Below are positions 32,041-43,217 of a DNA stretch of 64,000 bases, one piece after another. Source of the DNA: Cannabis sativa (lineage: Eukaryota > Streptophyta > Magnoliopsida > Rosales > Cannabaceae). Each line of letters starts with the position of its first letter. The stretch's first letter is position 1. Location: NCBI RefSeq assembly GCF_029168945.1, contig NC_083605.1, forward strand, positions 40,747,280-40,811,279, given 5' to 3'. The position numbers and the translations under genes are program-made. A model generated the notes under the pieces. The model worked only from the letters and a program-made list of their open reading frames with translations, did not search any database and was not told the DNA's origin.

Positions 32041-34284
32041 TGTAACACCCTAACTACCTTAGGCGTATTACGTGATTTTTAAACGTACTGTGCAGCTCGT
32101 TGCTAATCAACGAGGTTTATGGAAAAACGTGATTAATTAAAATTTTGCTTTTTGATTAAACTTGAAAACCATATTACAAAAGACTCGGGATCCCGATTAT
32201 AAAAATATTTACAAAAAGTTTAACTGTTTCACTGTTACATCAAAATAAAAGTCGTCTAACGACCAGTTACAAAACTCAACCTTGTCGTCCCGAGGATCGT
32301 ACGCTCCAGCCTAACCGCCCCGACATGTACAATCTCATAAGCTCGCTCACGGTCCATCGGCCTATAGCCTTGCCTTTACCTACACATGAACATAAACCGA
32401 GAGTCGACGTACTCGCAAGAAAAGCATAATAATATCATACATAATTCTAACTGCCGTGTCCAACACGATACTGAGTCCCGCTACTGCCATGTCCAACATG
32501 GTACTGAGCCACTACTGCCATGTCCAACATGGTACTGAGTTTTGAACGTTCATAGGGACGGTACTATTGACAAGTATCCTCCTGATCGGTCGAACCGGTC
32601 ATACTCCGGCTGCTGGTCATACTCCAGCCTGTACCGACGGGATAGGTCAATAGCACTGAACCACCAACCAAATGTCAGCCTGATCGGCCGAACCGGTCAT
32701 ACTCCGGCTTCTGGTCATACTCCACCTATACCGACGTGACAGGTTGGATGGTTCGAAGCCTATATACATAACTAATGTAATGTAGCAGCTTCCTACATGC
32801 ACGCTAAACATGTAATCTACATATGCATACCGTTATACTAATCTTACCTGATTCCGATTTCGGGTGTCTTGGCCAACTCCGACCGGAACTCGAAGCCGAG
32901 CTTACGGACATCGGCTCCTAAACCATAAAAATCACAACGCTATAAGTGACACGCTAAATCACTTCTCGGGGACTAAAACTTGGAACTAAAAGTTTCCCTA
33001 TCGATAAAAAGCATGGCAATACCCCTAAAAACATAAAAACGAGGAAAACTAGGGTCCCTGAATTTTCCCCAACCGGTAGACCGGTTGCCCAACCGGAATT
33101 CCGGTTCTGGAAAAATTCAGAACCCTCATCCGGAATTCCGGATGTACAACCGGAATTCCGGTTCCTCACAGGCAGCCAACTAAAATTTTCATAACTCGAC
33201 CAATTCAACCCCAATTGGTACCAAACTTTCCAGACATGCTCTAAACACCCCAAAGAACAAATCTAAGGCCTCAAAACCACCCAGAAAACACATATACGAA
33301 AATCACCATTGGAGCTCAAGCTTTGAGTTCCAAACTCAAGCTTGAGCAAATCCACCTAAACATGCATTCCACTAGCTTAAATCTACTTAAACTAGCATAT
33401 AATCACCTCTTAAAACTATAAAGAACATCCAGCAACTTCACAGCAACAAATAGAACCATTTCATTCAAAAATCACATATTTGCATAGGAAATTCAAAGCT
33501 TTAAACAACACCACTAGCATGCATTAAAACCTATATAATCCATCCATATAAAACCTAATTAAGCTACTGGAAACAACAATTAAAGACAGCAACATACAGC
33601 TTTACAAACTAACATGCAACCTACCATTTTCACCTCAAAAACATCAAGAACAAAAGAATAGTTGAGAACCACTTACAAGTAACTATGGATCATAAAACCA
33701 ACACAAAAAGGGCTTGAATCACCAAGGAAAACTCCTCCTCCTTGCTGCTCAAAGAGGGCCGAAAGAGAGAGAGAGGCTTGAGAGAGAGTGTTTGAAAGTT
33801 TTTTGTAAATTTTCTCTAAGTGTAATGTTTTGTAAAAATAAATAAGTGAAAAAACCATTTACATATACTCATTTCAGCCAACAATTAATCAAATAAACAC
33901 TTATTTTCCATTTCACAAAATCACAAAAGACAAAAATACTAATGGGGCAAAAAGACCATTTTGCCCCTCCACCATAAAACCACATAAATCATACTAAAGG
34001 GGTATTTTTGGGAAATTCTAAATTCCCGGCCATTCCCGACATTCCCAATGTCTAAAACCCGTCCCCAAATTACTAACATACTAAGTTGTGATTTCTACTG
34101 AGCCAAACGCCGAGTTCCAAAATACCGGGCACCGGAAATGCAAAATATAAAAACTACTGATGACATAATCATGCATTTCTGAATTCCATAAATAACAGTA
34201 ACAAATTATTTAAATAGCTATAAATAATTTCATAATTAAACATAAACAACTACTAATTTCCAAATTAACTAAGCGGGCTTTACA
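32041..34284 (-). repeat. 5' LTR of Gypsy D
   Basis: 2244 bases, close to 24833-27083 but with clustered small differences in GC-rich segments (for example around 32400-32420, 32720-32750, 32860-32910). Palindrome cluster at 33070-33163. Confidence 0.93.
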
Positions 34285-36729
34285 CTGGCTGTCTTGTTAT
34301 GGCCTTGATAGGTAAGGGTCTAGATTTACTTTATCAAGCGGAAGTATGCCTGCACGACTTAGAGGAAAGTTTAGTAGTTTATTTTAAGCCTTAAAATTTC
34401 TCTACATAAGTTCATTGTGTCAATTCAATGCGTTGTATGGTATGGGTGCCGCCCAAGCGACCATGCAGGTAAGTCTCTTGGTCATTTTTTATTCACCAAT
34501 TTTCACAGACTTTTCTTGGGTTCTTCCTTGGGGTGGTGTCCATAGTATGCATGTGGAACTAAAAGAGTAACTTTAAGAAGTTAGTCTTGTGAGCAAGTGG
34601 TTTAGACACAGTTGGTCTAACGTGTAACAAAAGCTTACAGCTTAGTGTTTGCTTTTGAAATCACATAGTGGGTACCCCTGCGCAGCTTAATGAAGCAAAG
34701 GCCACCGTTGAAGAATGATAGGAGATCACGCCAAGAAGGCCCTAGGTACTAGCGCTTTTATGGGTTCCTATGCGATGAAATGTTAGAGGAACTTAATTGA
34801 CAAGTTTGCCAGTGAGAGTACTTATCGAGATGTTCACTATTTCATAGTTTGGGTAGAAGTTCTGACTTCAAGTTCTCGTCTTACTCGCCAGACTTGTGTG
34901 CACCTTTACTGTTATCTTGTAACATGGTGTGAACCTTCTTAGTTTGGTCCAAACATGCTTGATGCAGGGGATTTGTTGTCAAGGAATATTCTTTAAGGAG
35001 TAATTCTCTTGTGAAGAATTTCTTTCCTCAATCTGTTTGTTGATGGGCTTGGTAACTCCTTGTGCTCAGGCATGCTGCTTTAAGTTGGCTTGGTCTCTTC
35101 TTCTTTCCCTTCTGTCAAGGGATCCTGCTAGCAAGATGTTGTGTACCTCTTGGTCAATGTAGGCCAGAGCTATGAGCGCAGACTAATGGTGGATCGGGCT
35201 AGCCAGTGCAAGACCAGGTGGCCAACCATATTAAAGGAGCATTGCCTGGGTGATTGGATGAGGCCATGGCCGACCAGCATGTGGAGGTGGTGGCTGACCA
35301 GAATGTCGATTCTATGGCCGACCAACTTACTGAGGACATGGTCGGCCAGCGTTCTAAAGGCCCGATCGATGTTGTGGCTGGATCCCATCTACATTCGATT
35401 GGCTTTCCCCCAGCGTAATTGATGTAGAGCCTTTGTGCACTTCTATCGTTAGCTATCTATCTTCTTTCTTGGAAACACTCCTTGGTGGTGTTAGAGTACA
35501 ACTTCTGTGTGTTATGTTGTGCAGGATTGGGCACCTTGTAGCCGTCCTCCCAATCCCTGCTCTTTAACAAGGTCTTTGTTTAAAGGTAAGCTGCGATAGG
35601 TGTCATCCATGTTGGAGTGTCATCCATCATGTTTAACTCCTCTTGGATAATAATGCTAGGTTCTTCTAGGAACTAGATGGGCACTAGGTTTGCTTTGTCA
35701 GCTATGGTACTGCTCGCTAAGCGGGTAAGTGCATTTGCTGTGGCATTCTATTCTTTTTGAAATAGAACTTAGTTCATTAATGAACTGAGCAGGTACCAAA
35801 TTTACCTTGGTTGTCAAGGCACAACTTGCTAGTTGAACGAGTGCGTTAGTTGTTGGGTTGTCTTTGGGGGCTTGCCTTCTAGTATAGCCTTTGAGCTATC
35901 TTAGCAGCTTTGGTAGGCCATCATCTTCTTGTATTGAGATGCATATTCACCCTAGACATAACCTACGACTAGCTAAGAATCGTGGTGCATGTCTAGGTGG
36001 TTAGCCCATGCTTCGTGTGCTAGCCTAGGGCTAGCATTTTGAGTTTCATGTTGAGCCTCATTGTTAGAAGCTTTATAAATGACTTTGTTTCCTCGTGCAT
36101 CAGTTGCCCCCAGGTGCCTTGGGTGCCATGCTTGTATCGAAAAGGTGGTCAACATGCCTCTTGGGCTCTTATTCTTGCTTCTTCTCTAACTCCTACTTTT
36201 CTCCTAAACTCTGAGAGATTTGGGGAGACATACTTCTATGATTAGCCATGAAGCTGGTGAGAGCTTGGCCTTTGGTGGCCATGCTCTGTTGTGAGGTACT
36301 TTTATGTTGGTTGAGTTTCAATGGTTCACTTGAGTAGTTGGTCTGATGCTCTAGGTTTCTATAGAACCTACCGCAATTGCTGATCGGTGTACACCTTTAT
36401 AGGGTGTAACTGGAAGTGTAGCCTTAGCTTTCTGGAAGCCAAGAGTAAGATGTGGGTCAGCTTCTCCACAAGTGAGAACCAACTTAGTGTCAATCAATCT
36501 TTTATTGATGTAGTATATAGGGTGCTATGCACTGTCTTTTTCTCTTGTGAGGGTAGCACTCACAACATGTCATGTGATTGCTGGGTGCACGCCTAACTCT
36601 TCTTCGTCTAGGGATCTAGGCAACACAGGTGGCCGAGCCAATTTATTTCTTCAGGTCTTGGAATTTAGTTTCACATTCCTTTTTCCACTCAAATTCGTTG
36701 TTGCTTCTACTTCATATTGAAGAAGGGCA
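34285..36729 (-). pseudogene. Relic of a Tat-type Gypsy (RNase H to integrase start)
   Basis: The minus strand, read across frames, gives a consistent series: FEWKKECETKFQDLKK (about 36700-36650), LLASRKLRLHFQLHPIK and VYTDQQLRQVL (36450-36370, in pieces), SNNEAQHET (about 36055), ANHLDMHHDS-LVVGYV (36010-35960), GEYASQYKKMMAYQ, a LTRLASS-like RNase H end (about 35715) and PTWMTPIAAYL (about 35615), the usual start of the integrase segment. Many stops and indels make it a very old copy. Left of 35600 the expected integrase is not recognisable. D is inserted in it (TSD CTGGC). Confidence 0.65.
35260..35355 (+). repeat. 24-bp tandem repeat, four units, frame-preserving
   Basis: Four adjacent 24-base units can be read as EAMADQHV, EVVADQNV, DSMADQLT and EDMVGQRS on the plus strand. 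Differences between units keep the period, and the open frame runs on to a stop at about 35418. A stop lies just upstream (before LDEAMADQ), so no full gene is supported. Confidence 0.7.
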
Positions 36730-37135
36730 TGTTGGAATAATTTTACCAGGATCTAGATTTACTACCATGTATGTTATTTAACATCCTAAATATGAATTTC
36801 TAAAACAATGTAATTTAAACACATAAAAAGTTTGAGAAACCTTACAGTGGGTGCAGCGGAATTAAATGACTCCTTCCACTCAGATCTCTAACCCTTGTAT
36901 CTTTTCTGTAGCAGAGTATCACCAAGATCTGAGCCCAAAACTTCTTCCTTGTGTTTGGATTCTTCACAGTCTTACATACTATGATTAGGACTAACTTGAT
37001 GTGTGTGGGCACTTACTCAATCACTAATGGCTGAATAATATTTGTGAAGAAAGGCTTAGTGTTTTTCGAAATTGAAGAGGAAGAAGAAGAAGGAAGACCG
37101 TCGCTAGAACGATTCAGGTCTCTCTTCATGGTAGA
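36730..37135 (-). mobile_element. Truncated copia LTR fragment
   Basis: It begins TGTTGGAATAATTTTACC and follows the reverse-oriented LTR pattern (GGTGCAGCGGAAT, GATGTGTGTGGGCAC, GAAGAGGAAGAAGAAG). Similarity fades at about 37135, before the TATA region. No partner LTR or TSD is seen. Confidence 0.8.
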
Positions 37136-37677
37136 CGTCTGGCTTCCTCTCAGCGATTGCTGTCCATGTTCAACTCTTCGAGTGTCCTCTAGGTGTCTCC
37201 TGGACATATGTTGAGCTTGGTCTGGGTTTCAGAGAGATGATAAGGCCTTCGGGTCTTGGATGGAGGTATGCTGTGGGACAAGTCTCCAAGTAGCTTTCAG
37301 GCTTGCTTTTCCCATATTTGTATGGTTTCTCCGCGACCCTAGCCAATTGAGGGAACTTAATTAGTGATTGTTTAACGAGATACTCCTCATTTTATGCTAC
37401 GTGTCCTTTATCCAAAAAGACAAATAATATAAAGTGTAAGTTAAATACATAAGTACACATTTGATTTACCACACTTAATATATATTATTCGCATAATAAT
37501 ATAATTTTACATTTTAATATATACATATTATATTAATAATTAATATAACAAAAGAATCCCTCACACATGGAATTTTATATCTTTAAAAAGTATTAATTTT
37601 GATGTTGAAATGTTAGCACCACTATTTTCTTTGTAAGATCCGAGGTCACGAGCCAAATTAACAATACGTGAAAGACC
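37136..37677. other. No recognisable gene
   Basis: About 540 bases between the truncated LTR and element F. The first half is mixed-composition sequence that may be diverged LTR; the second half (37380-37620) is AT-rich. Nothing specific is recognised. Confidence 0.5.
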
Positions 37678-38982
37678 TCATACTATTATCAGTTGGTTTA
37701 AAAAAAAAACACCACTTACATGGTGGGTTGCTCCGCTATCTATAATCCAAAAATTGTAAGGGAAGTCATGATTTTTACCTGAAAAGTTAGTGACAGCAGG
37801 GGTGTCACTTGATGTTGAAGCAGCAGGTGGTAATTGTTGTGCTAGCATTGAGATCAATTGTTGACATTGATCAGTAGTGAGTTGAGGTGTGCTGGTTTCA
37901 GAATTGTTTGCAGAGACTTGAGAAGCCTGTGGGGTTTGTTTTGATGCCTGATGTTTATCAGGTTTGCGAGTAGAGGCATCAGGTTGCCTTCGATTGCCAT
38001 ATCCTGGGGGGAACCCGTGAATGAAATAGCACTTGTCCTTGAAGTGCCCAGGTTTTTGGCAGTGAGAACACATTGGGCGCATTTTCTTGTTTCTTGATGC
38101 AAGATTAGCTGCTGCATCAGTAGTTGCAGCGGGTGTAGAAGTTGCAGCAGCAACAGACACATTGTTTCGAGTACCTAGTGTGCGTTGTCTTTCTTGATGA
38201 ACAATCATAGAGAAGACTTTGTTTAAAGGTGGCCAGGGATCATACATTAAGATTTGGGCTCTAACAGCATGATATGATTCATTTAAACCAGTAAGGAATT
38301 GAAGAACCTGGTCATGATCGATTTGGAGTTGATGTTGGGCTGCTGCGGCACAAGTGCAGGGAGTGCGTGGGCGGAGCTGGTTGATTTCATCCCAGATTGC
38401 AGTCAATTTGGTGAAGTAGGTGCTAACCGAGTCATCGCCTTGGTGAAGATAGATCAAAGATTCGTTCAACTCGAAGATCCGAGGGCCATTTCCTTGGCTG
38501 AAACGATTGTTCAAAGCAGTCCACATAGCGGCAGCTGTTTCTAGGTACATGATGCTACTTTTAATTTCTGGAGAAACCGAATGCATAATCCAGGACATCA
38601 CCATCTGGTTGCAACGGGTCCAAGAACTAAGGAGAGCATCATCGGGGTTTGGTTGAGGGAGACTGCCATCAAGAAACGGAGTTTTATTGCGTGCGCCGAT
38701 GGAGATCATAAAATCTCTTTTCCATGGTTGGAAATTCCGATCGGTGAGAATCGGAGTGGCAAGAGCAAGACCCGGATGATCTGCAGTGCTTAAGTAATAC
38801 GGACTTCTGATATCTTCATAAGCAGGGCGATCTTGAACATTGGATCTTGAAGCTGGTAATGGTGGTGAATCACGATGTCCAGCAGATTGTTGAGATGGTG
38901 GTGGAGCAACTGGATTCGTGGCATCGATCACAGGATTGTCGTCAGTGATGGTAGCTGATGAAGTTGCTCTGGTGCGCACCAT
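37678..38982 (-). CDS. Copia F gag with start of protease
   Basis: A 434-codon uninterrupted frame starts MVRTRATSSATITDD. It includes the copia Gag core (NFQPWKRDFMISIGARNKT, MVMSWIMHSVSPEIKSS, AAAMWTALNNRFSQGN, IFELNESLIYL), a linker, a CCHC knuckle (CSHCQKPGHFKDKC) at about residue 310, a Gln/Ser/Thr-rich spacer and the protease active-site start WIIDSGATHH (D about 415). Twelve odd residues and a stop follow. An ATG start, a primer site upstream and an LTR show it is the 5' end of a copia element, not a lone gene. Protease body, integrase, RT and RNase H are absent. A GTAAGT donor-like hexamer sits right after the HH codons. Confidence 0.9.
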   Translation of the reverse strand: MVRTRATSSATITDDNPVIDATNPVAPPPSQQSAGHRDSPPLPASRSNVQDRPAYEDIRSPYYLSTADHPGLALATPILTDRNFQPWKRDFMISIGARNKTPFLDGSLPQPNPDDALLSSWTRCNQMVMSWIMHSVSPEIKSSIMYLETAAAMWTALNNRFSQGNGPRIFELNESLIYLHQGDDSVSTYFTKLTAIWDEINQLRPRTPCTCAAAAQHQLQIDHDQVLQFLTGLNESYHAVRAQILMYDPWPPLNKVFSMIVHQERQRTLGTRNNVSVAAATSTPAATTDAAANLASRNKKMRPMCSHCQKPGHFKDKCYFIHGFPPGYGNRRQPDASTRKPDKHQASKQTPQASQVSANNSETSTPQLTTDQCQQLISMLAQQLPPAASTSSDTPAVTNFSGKNHDFPYNFWIIDSGATHHVSGVFFLNQLIIV

Positions 38983-39208
38983 TGTTGTAAAAGCTTGGGA
39001 TTCTTTTGAAGATTAGGTCAGAATTTTGCATCTGATACCATATTACAAGAGAGTCAGGGAAAGAACTCTGTTTTTATTATATTGAGAAAATTGAATTATG
39101 TACAGAGTGAAGAAATGGCATATATATAATATGCTCAACTAAGTGTACAACCAACTAACCGACTATAACTGAAAATAACAGACTAATCCTAACAGACTAA
39201 TCCTAACA
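37678..39208 (-). mobile_element. Copia element F, 5' part only
   Basis: Minus strand: a short 5' LTR (39208 to about 39041, starting TGTTAGGATTAG), primer site TGGTATCAGA (39040-39031), a ~50-base leader, then gag. A short LTR and this Gag type fit an Ale/Retrofit-like group (inference). The element stops shortly after the protease start. A TCCTAACAGACTAA duplication at 39180-39208 makes the exact LTR edge uncertain (39194 or 39208). Confidence 0.8.
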
Positions 39209-41775
39209 CCACTTAACACTAATTATTTTTTAGTTATATAACTTTAATCCTGTTCTAAATGAGATTTCCTCAATATTTAGTAATATGTACCACTGAACTA
39301 TGGAGTTTGATATTGTTCTTTATAGTTGTATCTTACGAAAAGAAGTGGTTTATGATTGAATATAGTAAATAAGAGTAGCCATCGTGTTGAAATTAATAAG
39401 AGTTCGTTTTTTTTTTTTTTGTAAAACAAGAGTAATTTGTATTTGAAACATTATTACCTACAAATAAATGGGACACAATATGTTCGATTAAAGAAAGTTG
39501 ATGGATATAATTAAAGGTTTCTAGTTATAAGTGGAGGAATTATCTTCTTAAATCCCAAATCACTTGTTATCTTTTTTTTTTTTTCCCCTATATTAGGTGT
39601 TTGATGATTTGATCCGATACTGTATTATATTAAAGCCTTAGCTTCTAATTTATTAACCAAATTTATTGGTTTAGAGGCCTTGGCTCAAGGGGATTGGCTA
39701 GGCTGCTTAGCTCTGAAGCGGCTCCGATTAAAAGAGCATGATGCTGCTGTAAAGATGTTGGAAAACGAATAATAAAATATAAGAAAGAGCCATAACATAT
39801 TTCAGGTTAAAGAATTACCTTAATTGTTTATAGTTATTATAATAATAATGTATGTAGTTGATGTTAATGACATTGGTGGAGGTCTTCCTTTACAATTAAT
39901 AAAAGAAAGGGAAATGGAGCTATGAAGATCGCTTATAGTGAGAAATGAGCATTACTATTAAGCACCAGTAGTATTTAGTATTTTCTCGATATATCGCGTT
40001 GTGATTGACTAGTGATACTCTCTAAAAGTTATTATATTAAATTATATAGAACCCGATACTTACTTGAACTAAAGCAATATTAACACATAAGAGAGTGCTA
40101 CCACAACTATCATTTAATTACTATGGTCTTTTTTTTTCTTGGCATTGGTGGGAAAGACCTCGAATCACGTGACAAGACAGATAAAATTGGTGATCCCAAA
40201 GTATCAGCTAAGCACGTGCCCTCATCATGTGCACATTAAGCATCACCATTTTAATATTTTCGGTGATTTACAATTCCCATATTCTCTCTTATTATTAACT
40301 TTTGGAAAAGAGATTTGTCTTATTTATTTATTTCTGGTCTTTTAATAATAGTAATAATATGGTGAGATAGTTGGAAGGTGAATTTAATAGGGTTGGAAAT
40401 AGACTGCAAGCTTCCTTTTTCAACCCTAGTACAAAAATCACACTAAAGAACATAGTAAAAAGGAAAAGAGAAAAAATAATCAAGCATGCCCTGAAACTCA
40501 ACAGCCCAGCCCAAGCTCTTACCCAAATTGTACACTGAAAAAGAAGAAATGTTACTACAAACTATTGCAGTGACTCTGTTATGTTGATAAAATTCAATTG
40601 CTTACATGAAAATAAATTAAAAGAAAAAATAAGTGTAATAAATAGGATATGTCGGTGGAAATGGGCCGTGGGCCCAACTTGGACGAGACAGACAACGAGT
40701 GAGTTGGTTCCTTTGGCACATGGACTGAAGTAACGATGGGAGACATCTCTATCACCCAAGTAACACTTTGCATGCAATTGGACTTACATCTTCTTACGTG
40801 GCCCGTTCGTATTGGCTAAAGTACTAAAGTACTTTATTTTATTTTGTTTTTCAAAAGGAGGCTAAAATACTTTCTTATTTAATAAAGATTTGTGTGTATC
40901 CAAACTCGTTCAAAATTTGAAGCATGGAGGTCTATTTGACACAGTTTTTTGAAAAGTTAAAAATTATGTTTAAAAAAATTTGTGATAAAAAAATATTAGA
41001 AAATTTTACAACATATTCTTTTAAAAGAGATGTATTGGTACACATTTATTTAAAATTATTTTTTAGTTAATTTTTTTTTCATGGTCATATACGTTATAGT
41101 TATTTAAGACATTCTACAAAATTTTAAAAAATTCAGAAAATTTAATATACTGAAAGCAAGGTTTAAACCGCGTATTGTATGCGTGACTATTTTATTTTAT
41201 ACGCGTATGACATAGACTGTTTAAACACTATTTTCTATATTATAAATTATTCAAAATTTCTCAAAATTTTGTAAAATATCTCAAAAGACTATAACATTCA
41301 AGAATATGAAAAACAATTGGACTAAAAAATTCTTTTGGGTACTGAAATAAATAAATGATGCATCAGTATATCCATTTTAAGGAGGTACATTGTAAAAGTA
41401 ACTAAAAATATTTAGTAAGCAGTTAAAAAAGTTTATTAAAGAATTTATAAAGTTGATACAACCCAAATTTTTTTTTTTTAAAGAAAAAAAAAAACGATTT
41501 TGATTAAAAGAATCTATAATAAATTATTTTGTACTAAATATATATTTGATTATTTATTATAGATTAAAAAAAAAGTATTATTTTGTTGGAAAAAATATTT
41601 AAAATAAATAATATTTAATTTTTTTATTTTTCATTTTGTTTTTTAAAAAGATTTTATATTTTTATTAGTAACAAACCACATCAACTTAAAGTTTTTATAT
41701 ACTATTTTTCACAAGTGATGAAAATATAGTTCAAGAATATTAAAAATTATTTTTATCAAATGCATATATATTTAT
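39209..41775. other. Low-copy-looking AT-rich segment, possible host DNA
   Basis: There is no LTR, primer site, Gag/Pol match or similarity to other parts of the window. It contains poly-T tracts (39407-39421, 39569-39585), a possible terminal exon (39675-39772), two CACGTG G-box cores (about 40168, 40213) and long AT-rich stretches (40960-41760). I see no complete gene. Confidence 0.5.
39675..39772 (+). CDS. Possible orphan terminal exon of a host gene
   Basis: After an acceptor-like TTGGTTTAG, the frame reads ALAQGDWLGCLALKRL then RLKEHDAAVKMLENE and stop TAA at 39770-39772. AATAAA (39771-39776) overlaps the stop and could serve as a poly(A) signal. The peptide has normal protein-like composition and an amphipathic charged end, unlike the chance frames around it. 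No upstream exon is recognised, and copia F sits about 470 bases to the left. The protein is not identified. This is a guess from splice site, frame and signal together. Confidence 0.35.
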
Positions 41776-42677
41776 TGTTATTCAAGTTTTCGCGCATGAG
41801 ACACGTGGCATGATTAAAGGACAAAGTGTATCAGTAGAAAGGATTAATCAAAATAACTTATAAGGTATCTCAAAGATAACATCTCGGTAATCCTAGAAGT
41901 GTGTACTAGACGTCTGACAGAACGAGTCATTTGCGAGCAAGGAACATTTTCCGAACCCGGAAGGTAATTGAAACAGATGACTCCCAGATGGAACTTCCTT
42001 AAGTAATGAAATCGGGACGCGATAACTGTCTTATAGGCAATGACCACGTTAACATCATATAAAAATTACTATATAGATGGTTACACCTTTTTCTGACACC
42101 AGATCAGATCTTGTCCCCGATGCCAAGCCATGGTAGTGTGCGTACGCACTTCTGGTTATACCTTTTCCCCAATAGTCTAATTAGAGAGCATATTCCAAAG
42201 GAAGAACCTTCGCGTGACCCGTGTCCTAGTTTGTATGAAATCCCTCGCTGCAGTTGTAAGCGACACGATGAAGAAGGTTCTTACCCACCAATGGTCAGAT
42301 CGTCATTTAGAAGTACCAGCCTTAGCAGCGTGTGGAGTACAAAATCCTAGGTGGGTAAAGGGTATGCGCTTTACCCCATGTGTGCCTTTAAATACTATTA
42401 TTTTCTTTGAGTAAAGAGGTGAATAATTTTTCATCTACAAACACTCTGCTAAAATTCCTAGAGAGCTTTCTCCCATTAAGAGGAACAAGAGGAAAGTGAA
42501 ATCATTACTGTAAACACTTGTAATACCTAAACACTTGCCCAAAGAGGCTAATACTATTGACTCGTAGACTAAGGGTCATTAACGCCGAACCACGTAAAAA
42601 AACCTGTCTGTTTATTGTTTAGTATCTTTTATTTCCTTAAGCTCTACATAATCAATTTTTAAAAATTTCGGTAAATA
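41776..42677 (+). mobile_element. Relic solo LTR, Tat-like
   Basis: It starts TGTTATTCAAGTTTTCGCGC and ends TTTCGGTAAATA. Near the 3' end GACTCGTAGACTAAGGGTC and CCACGTAAAAAAACC parallel the Tat LTR at about 7334-7375, and TTTAAATACTATTAT resembles its TATA region. Flanks TTTAT (41771-41775) and TTTGT (42678-42682) are a 4-of-5 TSD match. Confidence 0.5.
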
Positions 42678-42756
42678 TTTGTAATATAAGGGTAAAATAA
42701 TTAAAAGTATATAGAAAATAAAAATTTTATAAAACATAATTTTTTATATTTGTAAT

Positions 42757-43217
42757 TGTTAACATAGATTTTCGTTAACGATAATAAGCCTATTTTAGTG
42801 ATAGAATCACCACAGAATTTAGTAGAAATCTAAGAAAGAATAATAAAGCAAAAATAACACCAAGTTTTTATGTAGTTTTGCAGTTAACTCTGCATAGTCT
42901 ACGAGTCAATCTTATTTAGATTTTTCTAATGCAAACTAGGGTTCTTTTCTCCCCAGGATTTTTCGTCTCTTTTTCTGTACATTCTGCCCCTATTTATACT
43001 AACATGGGGTGGCAGTTAATTACATTCAGATATGAATCCCACAACAATATTTTTCCAAAATTGTGGGCCTTAATTACGCTCCACATAAATAAATGCAGTT
43101 ATTATCTGAATATCTTACAGCTATGATTTAAACTGCTTTTAATGAGTCAACGCTGATGTGGATTAATACATGCTGCAAAATGTATCTTGTCAGGGTACCT
43201 CACTAGGTGCTTGAACA
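42757..43217 (-). mobile_element. Possible relic LTR, reverse orientation
   Basis: Read on the minus strand it starts TGTTCAAGCACCTAGTG and ends CGAAAATCTATGTTAACA. It includes GACTCGTAGACTATGCAG near the 3' end and TATAAATAGGGGC as a promoter, an LTR-like layout. No TSD is found (GTAAT versus CTCAA), so the limits are unsure. Confidence 0.35.

Larger units (their letters stand above)
24833..34284 (-). mobile_element. Gypsy element D, chromovirus (Tekay/Del-like), full length
   Basis: 9452 bases on the minus strand: 5' LTR 34284-32041, tRNA-iMet primer site 32037-32026 (three-base spacer), gag, protease, RT, RNase H, integrase with chromodomain-like tail, PPT (27100-27084, G-rich) and 3' LTR 27083-24833. 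The TSD is CTGGC at 24828-24832 and 34285-34289. LTRs start TGTAAAGCCCGC and end GGGTGTTACA. Long LTRs (~2.25 kb) plus a chromo-type C-terminus fit the Tekay/Del lineage. Pol is nearly open; breaks are few and cluster at CTG/CCG-type sites. Confidence 0.96.

Noticed and set aside
40139..40345. 68-codon frame with SNHVTRQIKLVIPKYQL
   Set aside because: It briefly looked histone-like, but the similarity does not extend and no motif supports it.
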